A stretch of DNA of 64,000 nt from Labia minor (GCA_963082975.1 OY720345.1:14968491-15032490); one strand, 5' to 3'. Counted from the first letter of the stretch, positions 23,501 through 36,945 are shown. Made by a program: numbers and translations. Notes: generated from the sequence alone by a model not told the origin.

Positions 23501-26500
23501 CACATAAACTGCTTAGTCTGCTTAGAGGCACAGGGACTTTTCCTGAAATATTAAAAGCAAATTATATACCAGATGCCCAACTGATTAAAGAAATTGATTA
23601 AGAGGATTCGAGAAAAAATCTACACAATTCCCATAGATGTATTTTCATGTACCATGCAAAACCTTAGTATTCGTTTTCAGGAATTTTTTTGTTATAAAAC
23701 TTGCACTTTTTTTACTCTTTGTTTTCAACAATAAAGCTAGTAAATTGTTTTTTATTTTACTTAATTTTATTTTACTAAAATTAACCCATTTATTAAACCA
23801 CTTAAAATCTAAGGATGAGACTATTTTTATTTATCAAAATCAATGAAATTATGATAAAATGCTAGACCTTTATTCGTATATGTATATATATTTATTTAAT
23901 AATTCTCTAGTAATATCATAATAGTGAAGATAATTCTGTGAAAATAAGAATAACAATTTAAAAATTTCAATTTAAATAAGCATGAATTTGAAAATATAAT
24001 TTTTCATTTATATATGAATGTTTTATATAATTAATAATTAGGATAAATTCTAAATAATAACTAAAAAAATAGGTTCTTAAACATTATTTTTTAGACTTAC
24101 GTTTAATAATAATAATAATTAAAAAACTGTTTCTTTAAATGGATTATTCAAATTAAAATTTATCGATATTTTTTATTTGATTATTGTTTATATCAGTGAT
24201 ACGGCAAAGTGGGCGCTACCGCCCCTTCGTTAGCGCTGGAGCGATCCAGGGGGGCGGTGGTTGCCACAGGTGCATTTAGGGAAAATTACTTGTATATTAA
24301 TTTTCTATATTTTGAGATCAATAAATAGATACATAAATTCAATATTTCTAATTTACACCTTTATTTATAATATTTTCCAAATAGGTACATTTATCTTTCT
24401 GTTTAATTGTTATTAAAATTAAAAAAAATTAATTTCCAAGGGGGCGCTGAGTAAATTATTTTCTGGAAAGGGGGCGCTTGGCCAAATAAGTTTGGGAACC
24501 ACTGGTTTATAGCATAATATATTTTGTTTTTCAAAATAACAAATAAAAAAATTAATTTAAATTGTTAAATTCTTCCATTAATTATTTTATTGTTATATTG
24601 GAGTAAAATAGAATTGACAGCATCCTTATTCCCTAATATTAAAAGGATTGCCTCAAAAGATGATAACATCTTGCAAAATCTATCAATAAAAAAAATTAAC
24701 AATCAAAGTCTGTTCTGAAAATATTTTATTTTATACTTTATTCATTATATAAAATTGCTATTTCATTTTTACAAAGAAATAATAATTTAGTATTTTTCAG
24801 AAGAAAATTATAATTATACTTATTTTAAATACAATACAATACAATTCTGTTTAAGCTTTGAAATTATATTTTTTGTGTAATATTAAAAATAATTTACCTA
24901 ATTTAAAATTTTATGTTATAATTAGCCTGATTACTTTGGACAAGACAATTATAATAAATTGGCATATGAAATGAAACCGAAAAAACCGAGAAAGAAAGCC
25001 AAACCATCTGCAATGACTAGACCTTCAAAACGTGGAAAGAAAAAACGACGATTACCTGCAACATCAGCAACAAATCCTCCACCACCACCGACAACTGTAC
25101 AATCTTTAATAACCGAAACAAATTCTTTTGGAAATATTCAACCTTCACCACTAACAATTACATCAACAAATGCAAATATCACACCATCTCTGCCAAGAGA
25201 AAATGGATCACAACTTGAAGTCAATTCCGATAATCTTGTTTCGACTAATTTATCAAGTGTATTTGTTCAAAATAGTAAGTAAATTATTTCATTTTTTAAA
25301 ATTTAATTAAATTTTAAATAAATATAAAACATATTTGATCATTTTATACTATATTGGAATGCATACTAATTAGACAATAACATCAGAAATGTTAGGTTTT
25401 TTATTCATATACTATACGGAAACATAATATTAGAGAATGATTAATTAATTTTTTTTATAGTGGATATATCTTTACCCGCTCCAGTTACATCTTATATTAA
25501 ACAAGAAACTCAAACAGGTGGAACTTGTGTTGATAATTCAAATTCACTTATTAACGTGACAAATACTAATGAAGTTCATTCAGAAGTAATATTGCCTACC
25601 ACAAATGTAGAAGATATTAAACAAGAGGTAGAAGAAATATTAGAAATGGCAACATTTGATCCAGTTGAATTAGCCCAACAAGCTACTAGACTACTTGAAG
25701 AACACGATTTAACAAATGTTTTAAATCAAATACCTGCTGACGCTTTTAATGATCTATTCACTGGTGAGATATATACTTATCTATCTGATTTAGATAAAGA
25801 GAAAAAAAATTATTTATTGATATCTATCGAAATGTATGGATATGTGTATATTTTGTATACAAATCTATACAAGTTACAACGAATTATTGATATAACATAA
25901 TAGCAAGGAACGTATATTACTAGATTTTTATTTTGAAAATTTAAAGAGAAATTCAAAAAAATTTGGCCCAAAATTGTAAAAATTGAAACATTGAAATTTA
26001 ATTAGCTCGAATCAAGTTGTTTTTTAATTTCCTTACCTATTATCATAAATGAACATTATTTAAGAAATATGTATTTTAATTGAAATATGCTGGATTGTAT
26101 GTAAGACCACAATAGGCGTGTTCAACTAAAAATGATAAAAATTAAATTTAATGTTTTTTTTACATATATATATATATATATATATATGAATCAAAAAAAT
26201 AAATTTATATAAATTATATATTTTAATAATATAATATATTTTTAATAATTTAATAAAAAAAAATTTAAAAAGAAAATTAAATAGAATATAGAATTCAAAA
26301 TGAAAATTGAACCTGAAATTTTCAAATTTATTCAATTAATTTTAAATATAATTTTGAATTTGAGATGTATAATAATAATTTTTTTCTGCCTAGAAGATAA
26401 AAATGGTGGTTATGAGCCAACACGTGAAGAAACTGAAGAATTGGAAAGAGCCCTTGAAGCGGTAGACAAAGATGTGAAATCATTAGAAAAATTATCACAG

Positions 26501-26740
26501 CATCATGAACTTCTTAATACATTATTAGTTGATGAACAAGTTTTATCATTAGCCCAATTACCATGTGAAGTATTTCCATCTGGAACAACTGGCGTCGTTA
26601 CGGCTAATTCATCTGCAGCATATCACCAAAATGGAGCTTATTCAAGTCCAGCCGACGCATTACTAGCGGCGGCAGCTGCAGCCGCTGCCGCTGCAGCAGT
26701 TTCTATACAGACTCAAACAGATTTATCAACTTCGAGCTAG
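20518..26740 (+). CDS. INO80D: INO80D, INO80 chromatin-remodelling complex subunit D
   Basis: Seven exons: 20518-20570, 20688-21306, 21637-22145, 22905-23145, 24926-25274, 25461-25763 and 26394-26740. They join in phase to 806 residues. Recognised by an acidic EDDPYAF segment and RLQAKIARNK near the N-terminus, a Cys/His zinc-binding domain at about residues 400-470 (CTFQRGKPDACTSSALPC, HCAKH, CTAKFAD, CSVPVFDI-like CCVPVFDI), a lysine-rich nuclear signal (KKPRKKAKP, KRGKKKRR) and an acidic REETEELERALEAV helix near residue 700. Two polyalanine tracts occur, near residues 159-172 and near the C-terminus. Human INO80D has a second, N-terminal copy of the zinc domain that is absent from this model; either it is lost or its exons were missed. 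The exon 2 donor AAG|GTTATT is weak. In animals it belongs to the INO80 nuclear complex. Confidence 0.9.
24194..24504. mobile_element. hAT MITE in INO80D intron 4
   Basis: 311 bp ending CAGTGATACGGCAAAGTGGG and TTTGGGAACCACTG, with a near-perfect 8-bp target duplication (GTTTATAT left, GTTTATAG right). Subterminal GGGCGCTACCGCCCC and GGGGGCGCT blocks. Non-coding, in the 1.8-kb intron between INO80D exons 4 and 5. Confidence 0.8.
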
Positions 26741-28575
26741 CCTATTTTATTTTAATAAATAATAATAATAATAATAAAATACATTCCAAGTGCTGAACAA
26801 TAGACGTTCATTCTACTTAAATCTTACTTAAAAGAATATATGAAGAATGAAACCCTAGTCATCCACTTGCCTGGACATTCATACACTCATTAGAATTATT
26901 GTTTGTAAATATTAGCGCCCATATCTATAACTATATCTATATACATATATACAGGCACATTACCAACATGTTATGGGATAATAATTCATCCGAGTGAATG
27001 AGGACAGCATTTCTCATAACAATCTATATATATATACATATATATATATATATAATAAAAACATAAATATCGTGTATTAGATGTCATTATTAATTATTTT
27101 CAATTTTTTTTTTTTTTTTCTAAAAAATATCTATAATTTTATCAAAATATATATTCAAATTTCTAAATTTAAAAAAATGAGAAATACTAAATATATTTTT
27201 TTTTTAAATCCCAATTAAGAATTAATATTTATTGTTAATACAAATTAATAAATTAAATAAATTGATAATTGTTTAATTAATAATTTCATTAAAATGTATT
27301 AATTTTAAAAAATGAATTCTAGGTTGGAATTTATCATATTAAAAATTTGAAATTTAAATATATATTTTGATCTATATGATTACTATTTAATATTTTATAA
27401 ATAGATTAAAACAAATTAAAAATGGAAATAAAAAGCTCTCTTACATTTTTTTTGTCTCTATTAATAAAACAAAACGTACATTTTATTTAAATTAAATATT
27501 TTTTTTTATTTAAAAAAAAACAAACCTATAAATATTTTGTTTAATAATAAAGAAATTAATAAAATTTTCTATTTTAAAAGGTATGAAGCTAAAGGGAAAA
27601 TTATTTGTTAACATTAATATTTAATTTCAAATTCATTTTTTAATATTTTCTTTAAATAATAATAAAATGCATTAAATTTTGCAAAATATTAAGTTTCTGT
27701 TATTTATAGAAAAGATAAATATTTTCTTTAAATTTCACAGTTTGTTTGTTTTTTTTTAAGTAAGATAATATGAAAATTTCTAAATCATTCAGTTAATATG
27801 GAAATATAATTTAAATTATTGCTAAAAATCATAATTTATCTGTCATATACATATATTAAATATATTGGTTGAATCCGATGGTTTAAATGACAAATATCAA
27901 ATTGTATAAAAAAAAGAAATAAACAAAAAAAAAAAGAAAAGAATGCTTGTAATAATTCGTAAGACTGAATGATTTTAGTATAAAGGTTTAGCTGTTAAGA
28001 ATTTTAGTTTAATAATTAAAAAAAACGAAAAAAAATCGCTTATTATTATTATTATTAGATAATCTGAAAAAAAAATATTTGTGAACAAAAAAAATTAAGT
28101 AAATATATATATATAATTTATTTAAAAATCTTAACTAATATTTTTTTTTATAACTAAATTGACAAGATATTCTTGTTAAATTATTTTAATAGACACACAT
28201 ATATATATGTACACTCACAGTATTATTTGAATTTAATATTTATACATTATAAATATTGCGAAATCATATATATATATATATCTATATATATATTATCTAC
28301 TTAAACTTTTTAAACAACTATTTTTTTTCTCTAATTTAAGAAAATTAATTTTATATAAATTTTAAGAAAAAAACAATTTTTCGCAAGTATTTATCGATTT
28401 TAGTGCATATTATATATGTATGTATATATATTTTTTTTTAAAAAAAGCATTTTTTTCTAATTTAAACCAAAGTATTTATATTATTTTATTTTTTGAGGCT
28501 TGTATTTTGTAGTCAAATTGGTTACAAAAATTATTTGCCAATTTGTTAGCGAGCGCATTTTCTAAAATCCACCGA

Positions 28576-28598
28576 TTTTTTTTTTTTTTTTTTTTTTT
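28576..28598. repeat. poly-T run
   Basis: 23 consecutive T. A homopolymer, probably the reversed tail of a retroelement or plain slippage; no retroelement body is recognisable beside it. Confidence 0.8.
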
Positions 28599-30390
28599 CA
28601 ACAATTTTGAGACTGATCTATTTTTTATTTTTTATTTTTTAATTTATAATCACAAATTCATAATTTAATCTTAAACAAATCTTGTATTATAATATAATAA
28701 AGAACAATGTATTAAACAAAATAACTATATGTATATTATTATTATAGATATAGTTATTTTAAATTTATTACATAGCTGTGTTATTTATAAAAGAAAAAAA
28801 AATGAAGAAAAGTTGTGTAAATTAAAATTTAAGAACATTATTATATATTATAGTTATTATTATAAAATGTATACCATTCTTTTTAAAAATAGTTTATATA
28901 TATACACTCATTCAGGCATCAGACATACACATACACACATTCACCACTCTTTTTGTTCTTTCTGATCAACTTTTTTCTAATTGTTCCTAAATGTACATTT
29001 CCATTATCATTAATTAATGATATTGAATAAATTTTTATTATTTCACCTCCCTCCCCACTTCGCCAACCCTATGATTAAGAATAGATCTACAAAAAATATC
29101 ATAAGATCATATAAATCAATTATTTAAAATATAAAATTAATTTTTTTTATTTTTATAATTATGAAATAAATGATATATAAAAATTTTTTCTGCTTAATAA
29201 ATGATTAGAATCAAGTGTGAAATTTCTTTTCTAAGACATACTTTCTGATATATATCTATACATAATCCTCATCAAAACGATTGAACACTATTCTAAAGAT
29301 GATGATATTAACTTATATTAGTATTATAATATATTTTAATTAGTAAATATTAAAAATGGTGTATTTATAAAATTTTCAATAATTTTTACATAATAATGAA
29401 ACAATAAAAAAGAAATTTGTTATATTTCATCTTTCTTTTGATCTTTAAATTTTAAATAAAGATAATTTAAAATTATAAATCAATTTAGCTATAAATTTTT
29501 TTAATATTGCTCAATTGTTTGATGTGGATTTGATGTTTGTTATATTTAGAAAGTTGAACTTTCCTGTCTTATTATTTTTGGATTATAAATATTAATGTTA
29601 ATAAAATTATGTATTATAATTTAACGATCTCTATTAATTAATTTGTATTTATAATAATAAATGTTGACGACGACATTATTTTATTGTCATTGGATTTGTG
29701 ATATTGATTAGAGAAAATTTTATCTATATATTCCAAAAAGGGGTGATTTAACTGATTTCCCTGAAATATTAAGATTTAAAATTTTCATTGATTCCTCAAT
29801 TATTTATTTTATAAATGTTGGAGTCATAATTTTTATAAAATTAAATTAAATCAAATTATATATAAAATTACAACCAAACTGCAATCTGGTACAATAATTA
29901 TTTTCCAGCAGAAGATTATTTATATATATTATTTATTATATATTTCTCTTTCTTTGATCTTATTTATTTTTTTTTTTTTTTGAACAGAATCTCAATATAT
30001 TTTAAAATTATATATAAAGGTGGATATATATTGATTAAACATTGTATTTTTGTTAATATTAATCTACTACATATTTACTATTTACTGGTATTTATAAAAA
30101 TTTCACATTCACAGAATTAAAGGATTTATGTTAAACTGAAATAAAATAAAAAAAAAACTTAAAAATTTTTAAAATAAAAAAAAATGTTTCTAAAATAAAA
30201 TAAGAAGATATACAACTGACTGACTCAAAAACCTATTTATTATATTTAAAATCATAGTCATATATAAATAAATATATTTTTATTGAAAAAAATAAAATAA
30301 ATAAAAACATTGTGAAATATTGGTAATAATATAAATTAACTTTCCAACAAAAATAACAAATAAAAGAACGTATAAATAATTATATAATAT

Positions 30391-30417
30391 TAATAATAAT
30401 AATAATAATAATAATAA
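30391..30417. repeat. TAA trinucleotide microsatellite
   Basis: About nine uninterrupted TAA units. Confidence 0.85.
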
Positions 30418-30940
30418 AGAAATTGTATATAATATACACAAGAAGTTAATATACATTTATTCATTCATCTCATTCCCTTAATCCCTATGCTTATACTTAA
30501 ATAAATTAATAATAATTAATTTTATCTATCTTGTGAAATGAAATATTCAAATGAAAAAAAAAAATAGAAAAATTAAAAATGTAACTATATAATTTATTTT
30601 AATAATAGAAAAATAAATATTGGTGGTTTTTTTTGGTGAAGTTTTAAAATTTTTTATAACTGTATGTATATTTTATGTATGTATGCATGTATGTGTTTGT
30701 TTACAAATGTTCAACTATACTCATTACATATTACTCCCGATGATCACTTAGAATTTCATTCATATATATAGAGAAAATTATGTGATAAAATTTTTTTAAA
30801 TTTGATTATCTTTTTTTCATAATTAAGCAATCATATGTAAAAACAATAATAACTGAAAAAAATAAATTGTATTTTCTAATTTATAATTTCTTACCAACAT
30901 TTTTATAAATTAAATAGGATGGTAGAGAGATGCTTTTTAA

Positions 30941-31023
30941 CAAGTTCCCGCCGTCTTCATAATTTCTCTATTTATTTTATGTGACGACATGAACCACCGG
31001 TGGTACATGCCGGCGGGAACGTG
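30941..31023. mobile_element. piggyBac-like MITE
   Basis: 83 bp bounded by TTAA on both sides (30937-30940 and 31024-31027), with inverted ends CAAGTTCCCGCCG and CGGCGGGAACGTG. The TTAA target site and inverted ends are the piggyBac signature. The family is inferred from these alone. Confidence 0.7.
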
Positions 31024-31439
31024 TTAAAATGTATATATTTAAATTTATTTATTATTAATCATTTATTGTAAAAAAAAGGATTTTTATGTATATATTGCTT
31101 AGAATTTAATACTTTTTACGTATTATACCTGTACCTTTACTATTTTTTATGACTAATTTAAGTATAGCACAGTGATTCTCAACCACAAATTTTTGTGTGC
31201 TGCAAAATTCTTAAATTTTTCAAACGTAATAAAAATTATTTTATATGTACTTTTATAGTGTTAACGGACTCAATTATTCTGCCGATCCGAATCAAATATA
31301 TCTTCTTTTGGTAGATTTATATAATTATTTCTATTGTCTGACATTACTTAAAACTAATAAGTGCTTGCATGTATTTTGATTTGAAGTATCAATGCAAACA
31401 AACTATTCTATTAAATTCGATGGTTTTTACATTTCTCTA

Positions 31440-32100
31440 CATAAAATAACAGTTTTCCATTTGGTATGATTGAGTTATTCAGTGTACGCTAATCATGGAA
31501 AGCTCAAAATTGCATTTTCGACATTCATTACTTTTCTTGTTTGATTTGAAGAAATCTGCTCTCAAAGCCTATCAAACACATTTAGAAACATATTATGGTA
31601 ATATTGGTCCGTCATATGATTTTGATGTCAATGACAACGAACCGTCTGGACCAAAAATTTCGAGGACAATGAATTGCAAGACTTGTACGAGAACCCAGCT
31701 CAAACTCTCAAAAAACTTTCAAACATCTTAGTAGTGATCTGTTACATGCAATGAAAAAGATCCAAAAGAAGGGAAAATGGCTACCATATGGAATGACTGA
31801 AAATACCATTTGAACTGTTGCAACATCGCGGTTTCATTTCTTGCCTGGCAAAAAAAGACGAGTTTTCTGTGGCGTGAAAAGTGGATCTAATTGTAAGCTC
31901 AAAAAGTCATGGGTTAGCCAGAGCCATTCACATCGACACCGAAATTGAACGACGTATTGTTGCATAAAAGTCCAATAGTGAGTAACAGACGCAAAGTCAT
32001 CCTTTTGCATGACAACGCTCGGCCACACGTTGCAAGAGTTGAAAAGAATACACTGTTGCAGCTCGAATGGCAAGTTCTGCCGCACCCATTGTAATATTTT
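31440..32100 (+). pseudogene. decayed mariner transposase
   Basis: Opens at 31495 with a mariner N-terminus (HFRHSLLFLFDLKKSA), then a NDNEPSGPKIS linker, and after frameshifts the catalytic [16 protein letters not shown] and [10 protein letters not shown] blocks near 32000-32090. Internally deleted and frameshifted. Nested in the composite hAT element. Confidence 0.75.
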
Positions 32101-32270
32101 CCTACACTTATGAATTAAACCCAAACAAAGAATATATACAAGTTCTGTTATTATATTTATTTACTTGCTATTCTATTCTAAAACTAACATACAAAGAAAC
32201 ATTAAAAACAGGTATCATCATTTACTTTATATTATGTATTATTGGCAAGTAAATTTCTTTTAAATTTATT

Positions 32271-32670
32271 TTATTGTTGTAACGGGCGAAACTTATTTAA
32301 TTTTAAGATATTTTTTTTTTAAATTCGGGAAATTCTTCCGCTGGGTTTGGCTCCCATGAGATGCTGCCCTGCGGGCGCCTGCGGGGCAACCCAGAACCAT
32401 GGAGGGATTTCTAAAACCGGCCCTCTCTCCCGCCTAGTTACATTGTTAACATTTAAGTGTGACCCTCGATTATTACTTTGTTTTAAACCAATCCTAACTC
32501 GAGCAAGAGTGGCATATTTTGTATTATTTATGAAATCTTAGTTTTTGTTTTTTTATTATTCATTTACATATATATATCTCAATAACTTAATTATTATCCA
32601 ACTTAACAATTGACTTCCAAAGTGTACCTTTAATTTTTATCAAACTATTATATTGGCACCCAACGTGGAA
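32271..32670 (+). mobile_element. LTR-like fragment with tRNA-Lys-type primer site
   Basis: A segment starting TGTAACGGGCGAAAC, with a GC-rich hairpin block at about 32340-32440, is followed at about 32653 by TTGGCACCCAACGTGGAAC. That is close to the complement of the 3' end of insect tRNA-Lys (TGGCGCCCAACGTGGG), as used to prime several insect LTR retroelements. No coding part remains. The BEL/Pao or gypsy assignment is open. Confidence 0.45.
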
Positions 32671-32773
32671 CATTAATTATTATTAAACTGATTATATTAT
32701 ATTGTTAGTTTTTGTTAGATTTTGAAATTGTTATAAAAGAGTAACACAATAAAAAAATGGTTGAGAATCACTG

Positions 32774-33560
32774 ATATAGCACGTTTTAACTTTACTAAAT
32801 TTATTTCATATTAGCCAAAAAAAGAATTACACCCATAAAATGGGTAAATAACATAAGAATTTTCCAATTATCATTAATAAAAAAAAATCTAAATAGAAAA
32901 AATATTTATTCCTTGAAAACAAAAGAAAAAGCATTGAAAATTTAGTAAAATACTTAATTTGTTTTCAAAATTTAATTAATCGTCATAAAATCAATTCAAT
33001 TATTAACTTTTATTAAAATTGTTGAAGCCGGGGCGTCGATATAAAATAAAAAAATTTTTCATTTATTTTTTTTAGATTTTATTAATAAAATTTATCATTT
33101 TTCATGAGACATTGGTTTTTTAGAAAGCAATAATGTTTTTTCTTTAATAATACCAAATAAAGATGACAACGATAATTATTTTATTATTGAATAATGGTAA
33201 TATTATTTACAAGAAAACTATTTGTATAGACAGAATTCATAACTCAAAGAAAAAATCAATTAGAGTTGGTGTAAATATTGGCCACCCTTTTTCTAACTCC
33301 AAGGTATTTAAAATTAACATGAGTAAATCCCTGTAAAATAGATTGGGACATATTCACTAGGTATTTTGAAGTAAAGTTCCTTCTAAAATTATTTTATTTT
33401 TTAATCAATGAGAATTTTTAATTTTTTTAAGAAATCTATATTCAAGAAAAGAGGTGGTGCAAATATGATGGTGCAATAATGTTTTAAAAATGTCTAAAAG
33501 AAAAAGAAAATAAAAAAAAAAATATTTATGTATTTTACATTGTTATTACAAAATAAGATA
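32774..33560. other. AT-rich intergenic DNA
   Basis: No gene or element recognised. Confidence 0.4.
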
Positions 33561-33975
33561 TCTTATTACATTAAATTATTGGGTTGATTCATTAACTCGT
33601 TCCACCTATTAATTTTTGTGAAAATTCATTTATTTAGTTATATATGTGCTGTTTTGTTCAATGTCTTCAGGTAGCTTCATTATTTTTCAATGAAAATCAA
33701 TCCAAGTGATTTTTACATTCTTCTAAATATGTAAATTTTTTTGTAAAGATCTGAATAAATAGAAATCAGAAAATATACAAGATACGGAGAATATGGTGGA
33801 TGTACCAAAACATCCTAGCAAGGCTCTATAAGTTTTTTTCGTATCTTCAAAGATTGATTAAATACCTATCTCACAATACCAAATAGAGAAGGTTACTATA
33901 GTTATGAATTAATTCATCAGTGTATAATGATAATAGTTGTTCTCTTCGCATGAACAAATTAATAAATTTATATTT
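33560..33975 (-). pseudogene. mariner C-terminal remnant
   Basis: Minus-strand fragments read HHIFRILYIF/HPPYSPYL-like and FYLFRSLQKN followed by EECKNHLD, matching the end of a mariner transposase (HPPYSPDL, SDFYLFRSL). Frameshifted, without N-terminus. Confidence 0.6.
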
Positions 33976-34004
33976 TAATTATTTTTCATTTTAGACAAAT
34001 TACT

Positions 34005-35102
34005 TTAAAGTTTTGCATCTCTATGAATTAATAAATGTCTATTTAAAGAAGACTTATCATTATATTTTTTATGGCAATGAGTACTTTCGAAAGATTTATC
34101 ATTAGTATGAATTAATAAATGTCTATTTAAAACAGATTTTTGATTAAATTTCTTATTACAAAAATTACACTCAAAAGGTTTTTCACCTGTATGAATTAAT
34201 AAATGAGAATTTAAATGAGATTTTTGATTAAATTTCTTTTTACAAAAATTACAATCAAATGGTTTTTCTCCTGTATGAATTAATGAATGTTTAATTAAAA
34301 TAGATTTTGCATTAAATTTTTTTTTACAACAGTTACATTCAAAAAGCCTTTCTCCTGTATGGATTAATAAATGAATTTTTAAATTTATCTTTTGGTTAAA
34401 TCTCTTTTGACAATAATTACATTCAAAAGGTTTTTCACCTGTATGAATTAATAAATGTTTATCTAATAATGATTTCCGACTAAATTTCTTCTGACAATAT
34501 TCACATTCAAAAGACTTTTCTCCTGTATGAATTAATAAATGTCTTGTTAGAACAGATTTTACACTAAAATTCTTTTTACAATAACTACACTCAAAACGTT
34601 TTTCAACTTTATTCGATGATTTACTCTTTTTTAGTTCTTTATTTATATTTATTGTGTTTCCTTTGACTTCATTGTAATTTTTCATTGTAATTCTTTTCAA
34701 TTTTAACTGATGTTTTAAAATACAAAATATTTCTTTGTGAATACATTTCCTATAATGTTTGTATAAATATTCCTCATTTATAAAATTAGTTTGGCAATAA
34801 ATACACAATACCAGAGGACCTAAAAAATTCAATCAATAAATAATATTTATTTAATCTTGTAGAAAAAAATTATTTGTAATAAGTATAATCGTTATATATC
34901 TCTTTTAATTGCTTTAGTGTAAATAATTTAATGATAAAAATATTTTTGTAGAGTTTATTATAGAATAAGACTGTTATTTTTTTAATTTAAATATATACTT
35001 AACCTTCAAATGTATTACTTTTTAATAAATTAATTTTAATTGTTATATAAATTTACCTATATAAATGGGATATTTAATATCCTCTTCTATATATTTATTC
35101 AT
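34005..35102 (-). CDS. C2H2 zinc-finger protein, tandem copy A
   Basis: Two exons: 35057-35102 (start codon at 35100-35102) and 34005-34819, joining in phase (ATA G|GT CCT) to 286 residues. The N-terminus has an atypical Cys/His unit (CIYCQTNF, then HYRKCIH) and a lysine-rich linker. Next come six canonical C2H2 fingers joined by TGEK-type linkers, and a seventh whose first cysteine is replaced by serine (FESTHC), so it probably cannot hold zinc in the usual way. It is likely a nuclear sequence-specific DNA-binding protein; the target is unknown. Closely related to the gene at 38032-39224 in both exons and intron, so the two arose by tandem duplication. Orthology to a named gene cannot be given. 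Confidence 0.85.
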
Positions 35103-35900
35103 TTCGTTATAACTCTAGTGTATATTTTATAAAAAAACAATAATAACTTGTTATTTTTATATATTTATAATCGGTAATAATACATTTTATCCGGCTCGGC
35201 ATCGAATGCCATTGAAATATTCATCAATAGATTTTTCACTTTTAAGAAACTTAAAATTAAAAAAATCATCGTTGTTTTCTAGTTTACGAAATAAAAATTA
35301 TATAAATTTTATTATCATACATTCATTTTTACTATATTGAAATAATAAGTACAATTTATTGCCATCCAATGCAGTCCCCGGAAAACTTTAATTGCTCTAT
35401 ATAATCTGATATATTATATATTTTATTTTACTGAACTTAAAATCAATTAAAATTTTAATATTAAAATTACTTATATATAATTTAATATCGAATGCTTTAT
35501 TAATTTTTAAAATTGTAGATAAGAAATAATCTTTAATATCAATTTTAGGTCTCACTAAAATTCAAATTTAGTAATTTTTACATCAATATTTTGAATTTTT
35601 TTAAATTGAATCATAAATGAATTAAAAAAATATTTATATTTTTATATCGAAATTTTAAATGCAAAATGTAAATAAATCATAATAATATAAGTAAACATTT
35701 TTATTCTATTTTAACAAAAATTTATATATTCATATTATTTTAAATAATTTATTTATTTATACCCTTTTTGGTTATACATTAATAATCTTACGTACTAAAG
35801 AATTTACATATGTACATTAAAATCATACATTATTATATACTATTTGATACAATAAAAAAGGAAAAAATTGCAATAGTATACAAAAATACAAATTATATAG
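35103..35900. other. AT-rich spacer upstream of zinc-finger copy A
   Basis: No gene seen. It contains the 5' flank and presumed promoter of the zinc-finger gene at 34005-35102. Confidence 0.4.
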
Positions 35901-35904
35901 GTTT

Positions 35905-36515
35905 CTTTAAACCAGGTCCCTAAGGGCATAGGCCTCTTCCAAATGTTTCCAGGCTCTTCGTTGTCTGGCCACGCGTTCCCAGTCAGAACCCGCTACCACT
36001 GCAAGATCATCCGTCCATCTTCATAAGTCTTCCTCTTTCCCGCCCATCTCCATTTCATTCTTAGATTTTAGTTCAAGCTCTTTATTTTTTAGAATCGATT
36101 TCAAAGACCAGAATTTATTCCAAGCCAATGCTATTTTTCTTTTTTTGTTCTATTTTTGAAGTTAATGATTTGACCTAAATAAATTGTTTCTGATTTACAT
36201 GGAATGGGCGGTTATTTTATACCTGCATATATAAATTATGACTAATAATTTATTAAAATTTATTTTCAATCCAATTTTATTGCTCTCATCATTCAAATCC
36301 TTTAACATTTTTATCAACTGGCTTTCCGATGTTGCTATGAGCACAATATCATCAGCATTGTTTAAATAAGTTCCGTTCACTCTCAAACCCTCTTCCTTCC
36401 AGTTTAACTTCCGGAACATCTCCTCCAATCCACAGTTGAAAAGAACTGGTGATCTTATTTCACTCCTCGCTTTGCAGGGAAGAATGGTCCCGGCATATCC
36501 AGAACCCAAGCCTCA
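35905..36515 (-). pseudogene. LINE reverse-transcriptase remnant, different family
   Basis: The minus strand at 36195-36509 reads RSPVLFNCGLEEMFRKLNW and then ADDIVLIATSESQLIKML with GLKINFNK, the fingers-palm part of a non-LTR reverse transcriptase. The residues normally just before ADD (LRF or RFADD-type) are missing through a small deletion. A C-terminal piece lies toward 35905. It differs from the LINE at 16232 and 53723. Confidence 0.7.
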
Positions 36516-36684
36516 CAGTTATTGAAGATAGATATGATTTCCACATAATTTGAATTGATACCTTGTGAGACCATGGCTTGGAAAATATAGATTCTTGATA
36601 GATGAAAAAGATAGATCAAAAGCTAAGCTTTTTCAAATTTATTTTTAATTTACAAAATCAAATATTTGTTTGTGTCTAAAATTT

Positions 36685-36945
36685 TTTATGTTTGGACAAA
36701 TATTCCTAGTTTAAAAAATTAGTTTGACAATAGATACAAAATACCGGAGGTTCTAAAAATTAAATTAACAAATTTTAGTTTTGTATAGTCTTAGGGTTAT
36801 ATAAAAATTATTTTTATTAATAATAATACTTTTATAAACTATATCTCTTTTAATTACTTTAATTCCATTAATTTAATGATAAAAATATTTTTGTAAACTT
36901 GTTATAGGAATAAAACTGTTCATTTAAATCTATATAAGGTAAACA
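36685..36945 (-). pseudogene. decayed third copy of the zinc-finger gene
   Basis: The minus strand reads CIYCQTNFLN, a stop codon, then EYLSKH, after the same acceptor region (TTTTTAG) as the intact copies. Upstream intron sequence (TTAATGATAAAAATATTTTTGT, quoted in part as TTAATGATAAAAATATTTTT) is shared with both. No finger array or first exon remains. It lies between the two intact copies. Confidence 0.8.

Larger units (their letters stand above)
26741..30936. other. AT-rich intergenic DNA and INO80D 3' UTR
   Basis: Starts with AATAAA-like signals just after the INO80D stop (near 26755), consistent with its 3' end. The remainder is simple-sequence and AT-rich DNA with no supportable gene; open frames here have the composition of random AT-rich sequence. 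Confidence 0.5.
31170..32773. mobile_element. composite hAT element carrying mariner and LTR debris
   Basis: Ends CAGTGATTCTCAACC and GGTTGAGAATCACTG are inverted, and flanking 8-mers match 7 of 8 (GTATAGCA and ATATAGCA). 1604 bp. The interior holds a decayed mariner (about 31440-32100) and an LTR-like segment with a primer-binding-like site (about 32271-32670). No hAT transposase is seen. Confidence 0.75.

Noticed and set aside
26126..26335. 69-codon minus-strand frame
   Set aside because: Runs through AT dinucleotide repeats in an INO80D intron and is composed of Phe, Ile, Lys and Tyr only.
30391..30417. Regularly spaced repeats as a CRISPR-like array
   Set aside because: Plain TAA microsatellite in a eukaryotic genome; no spacers.
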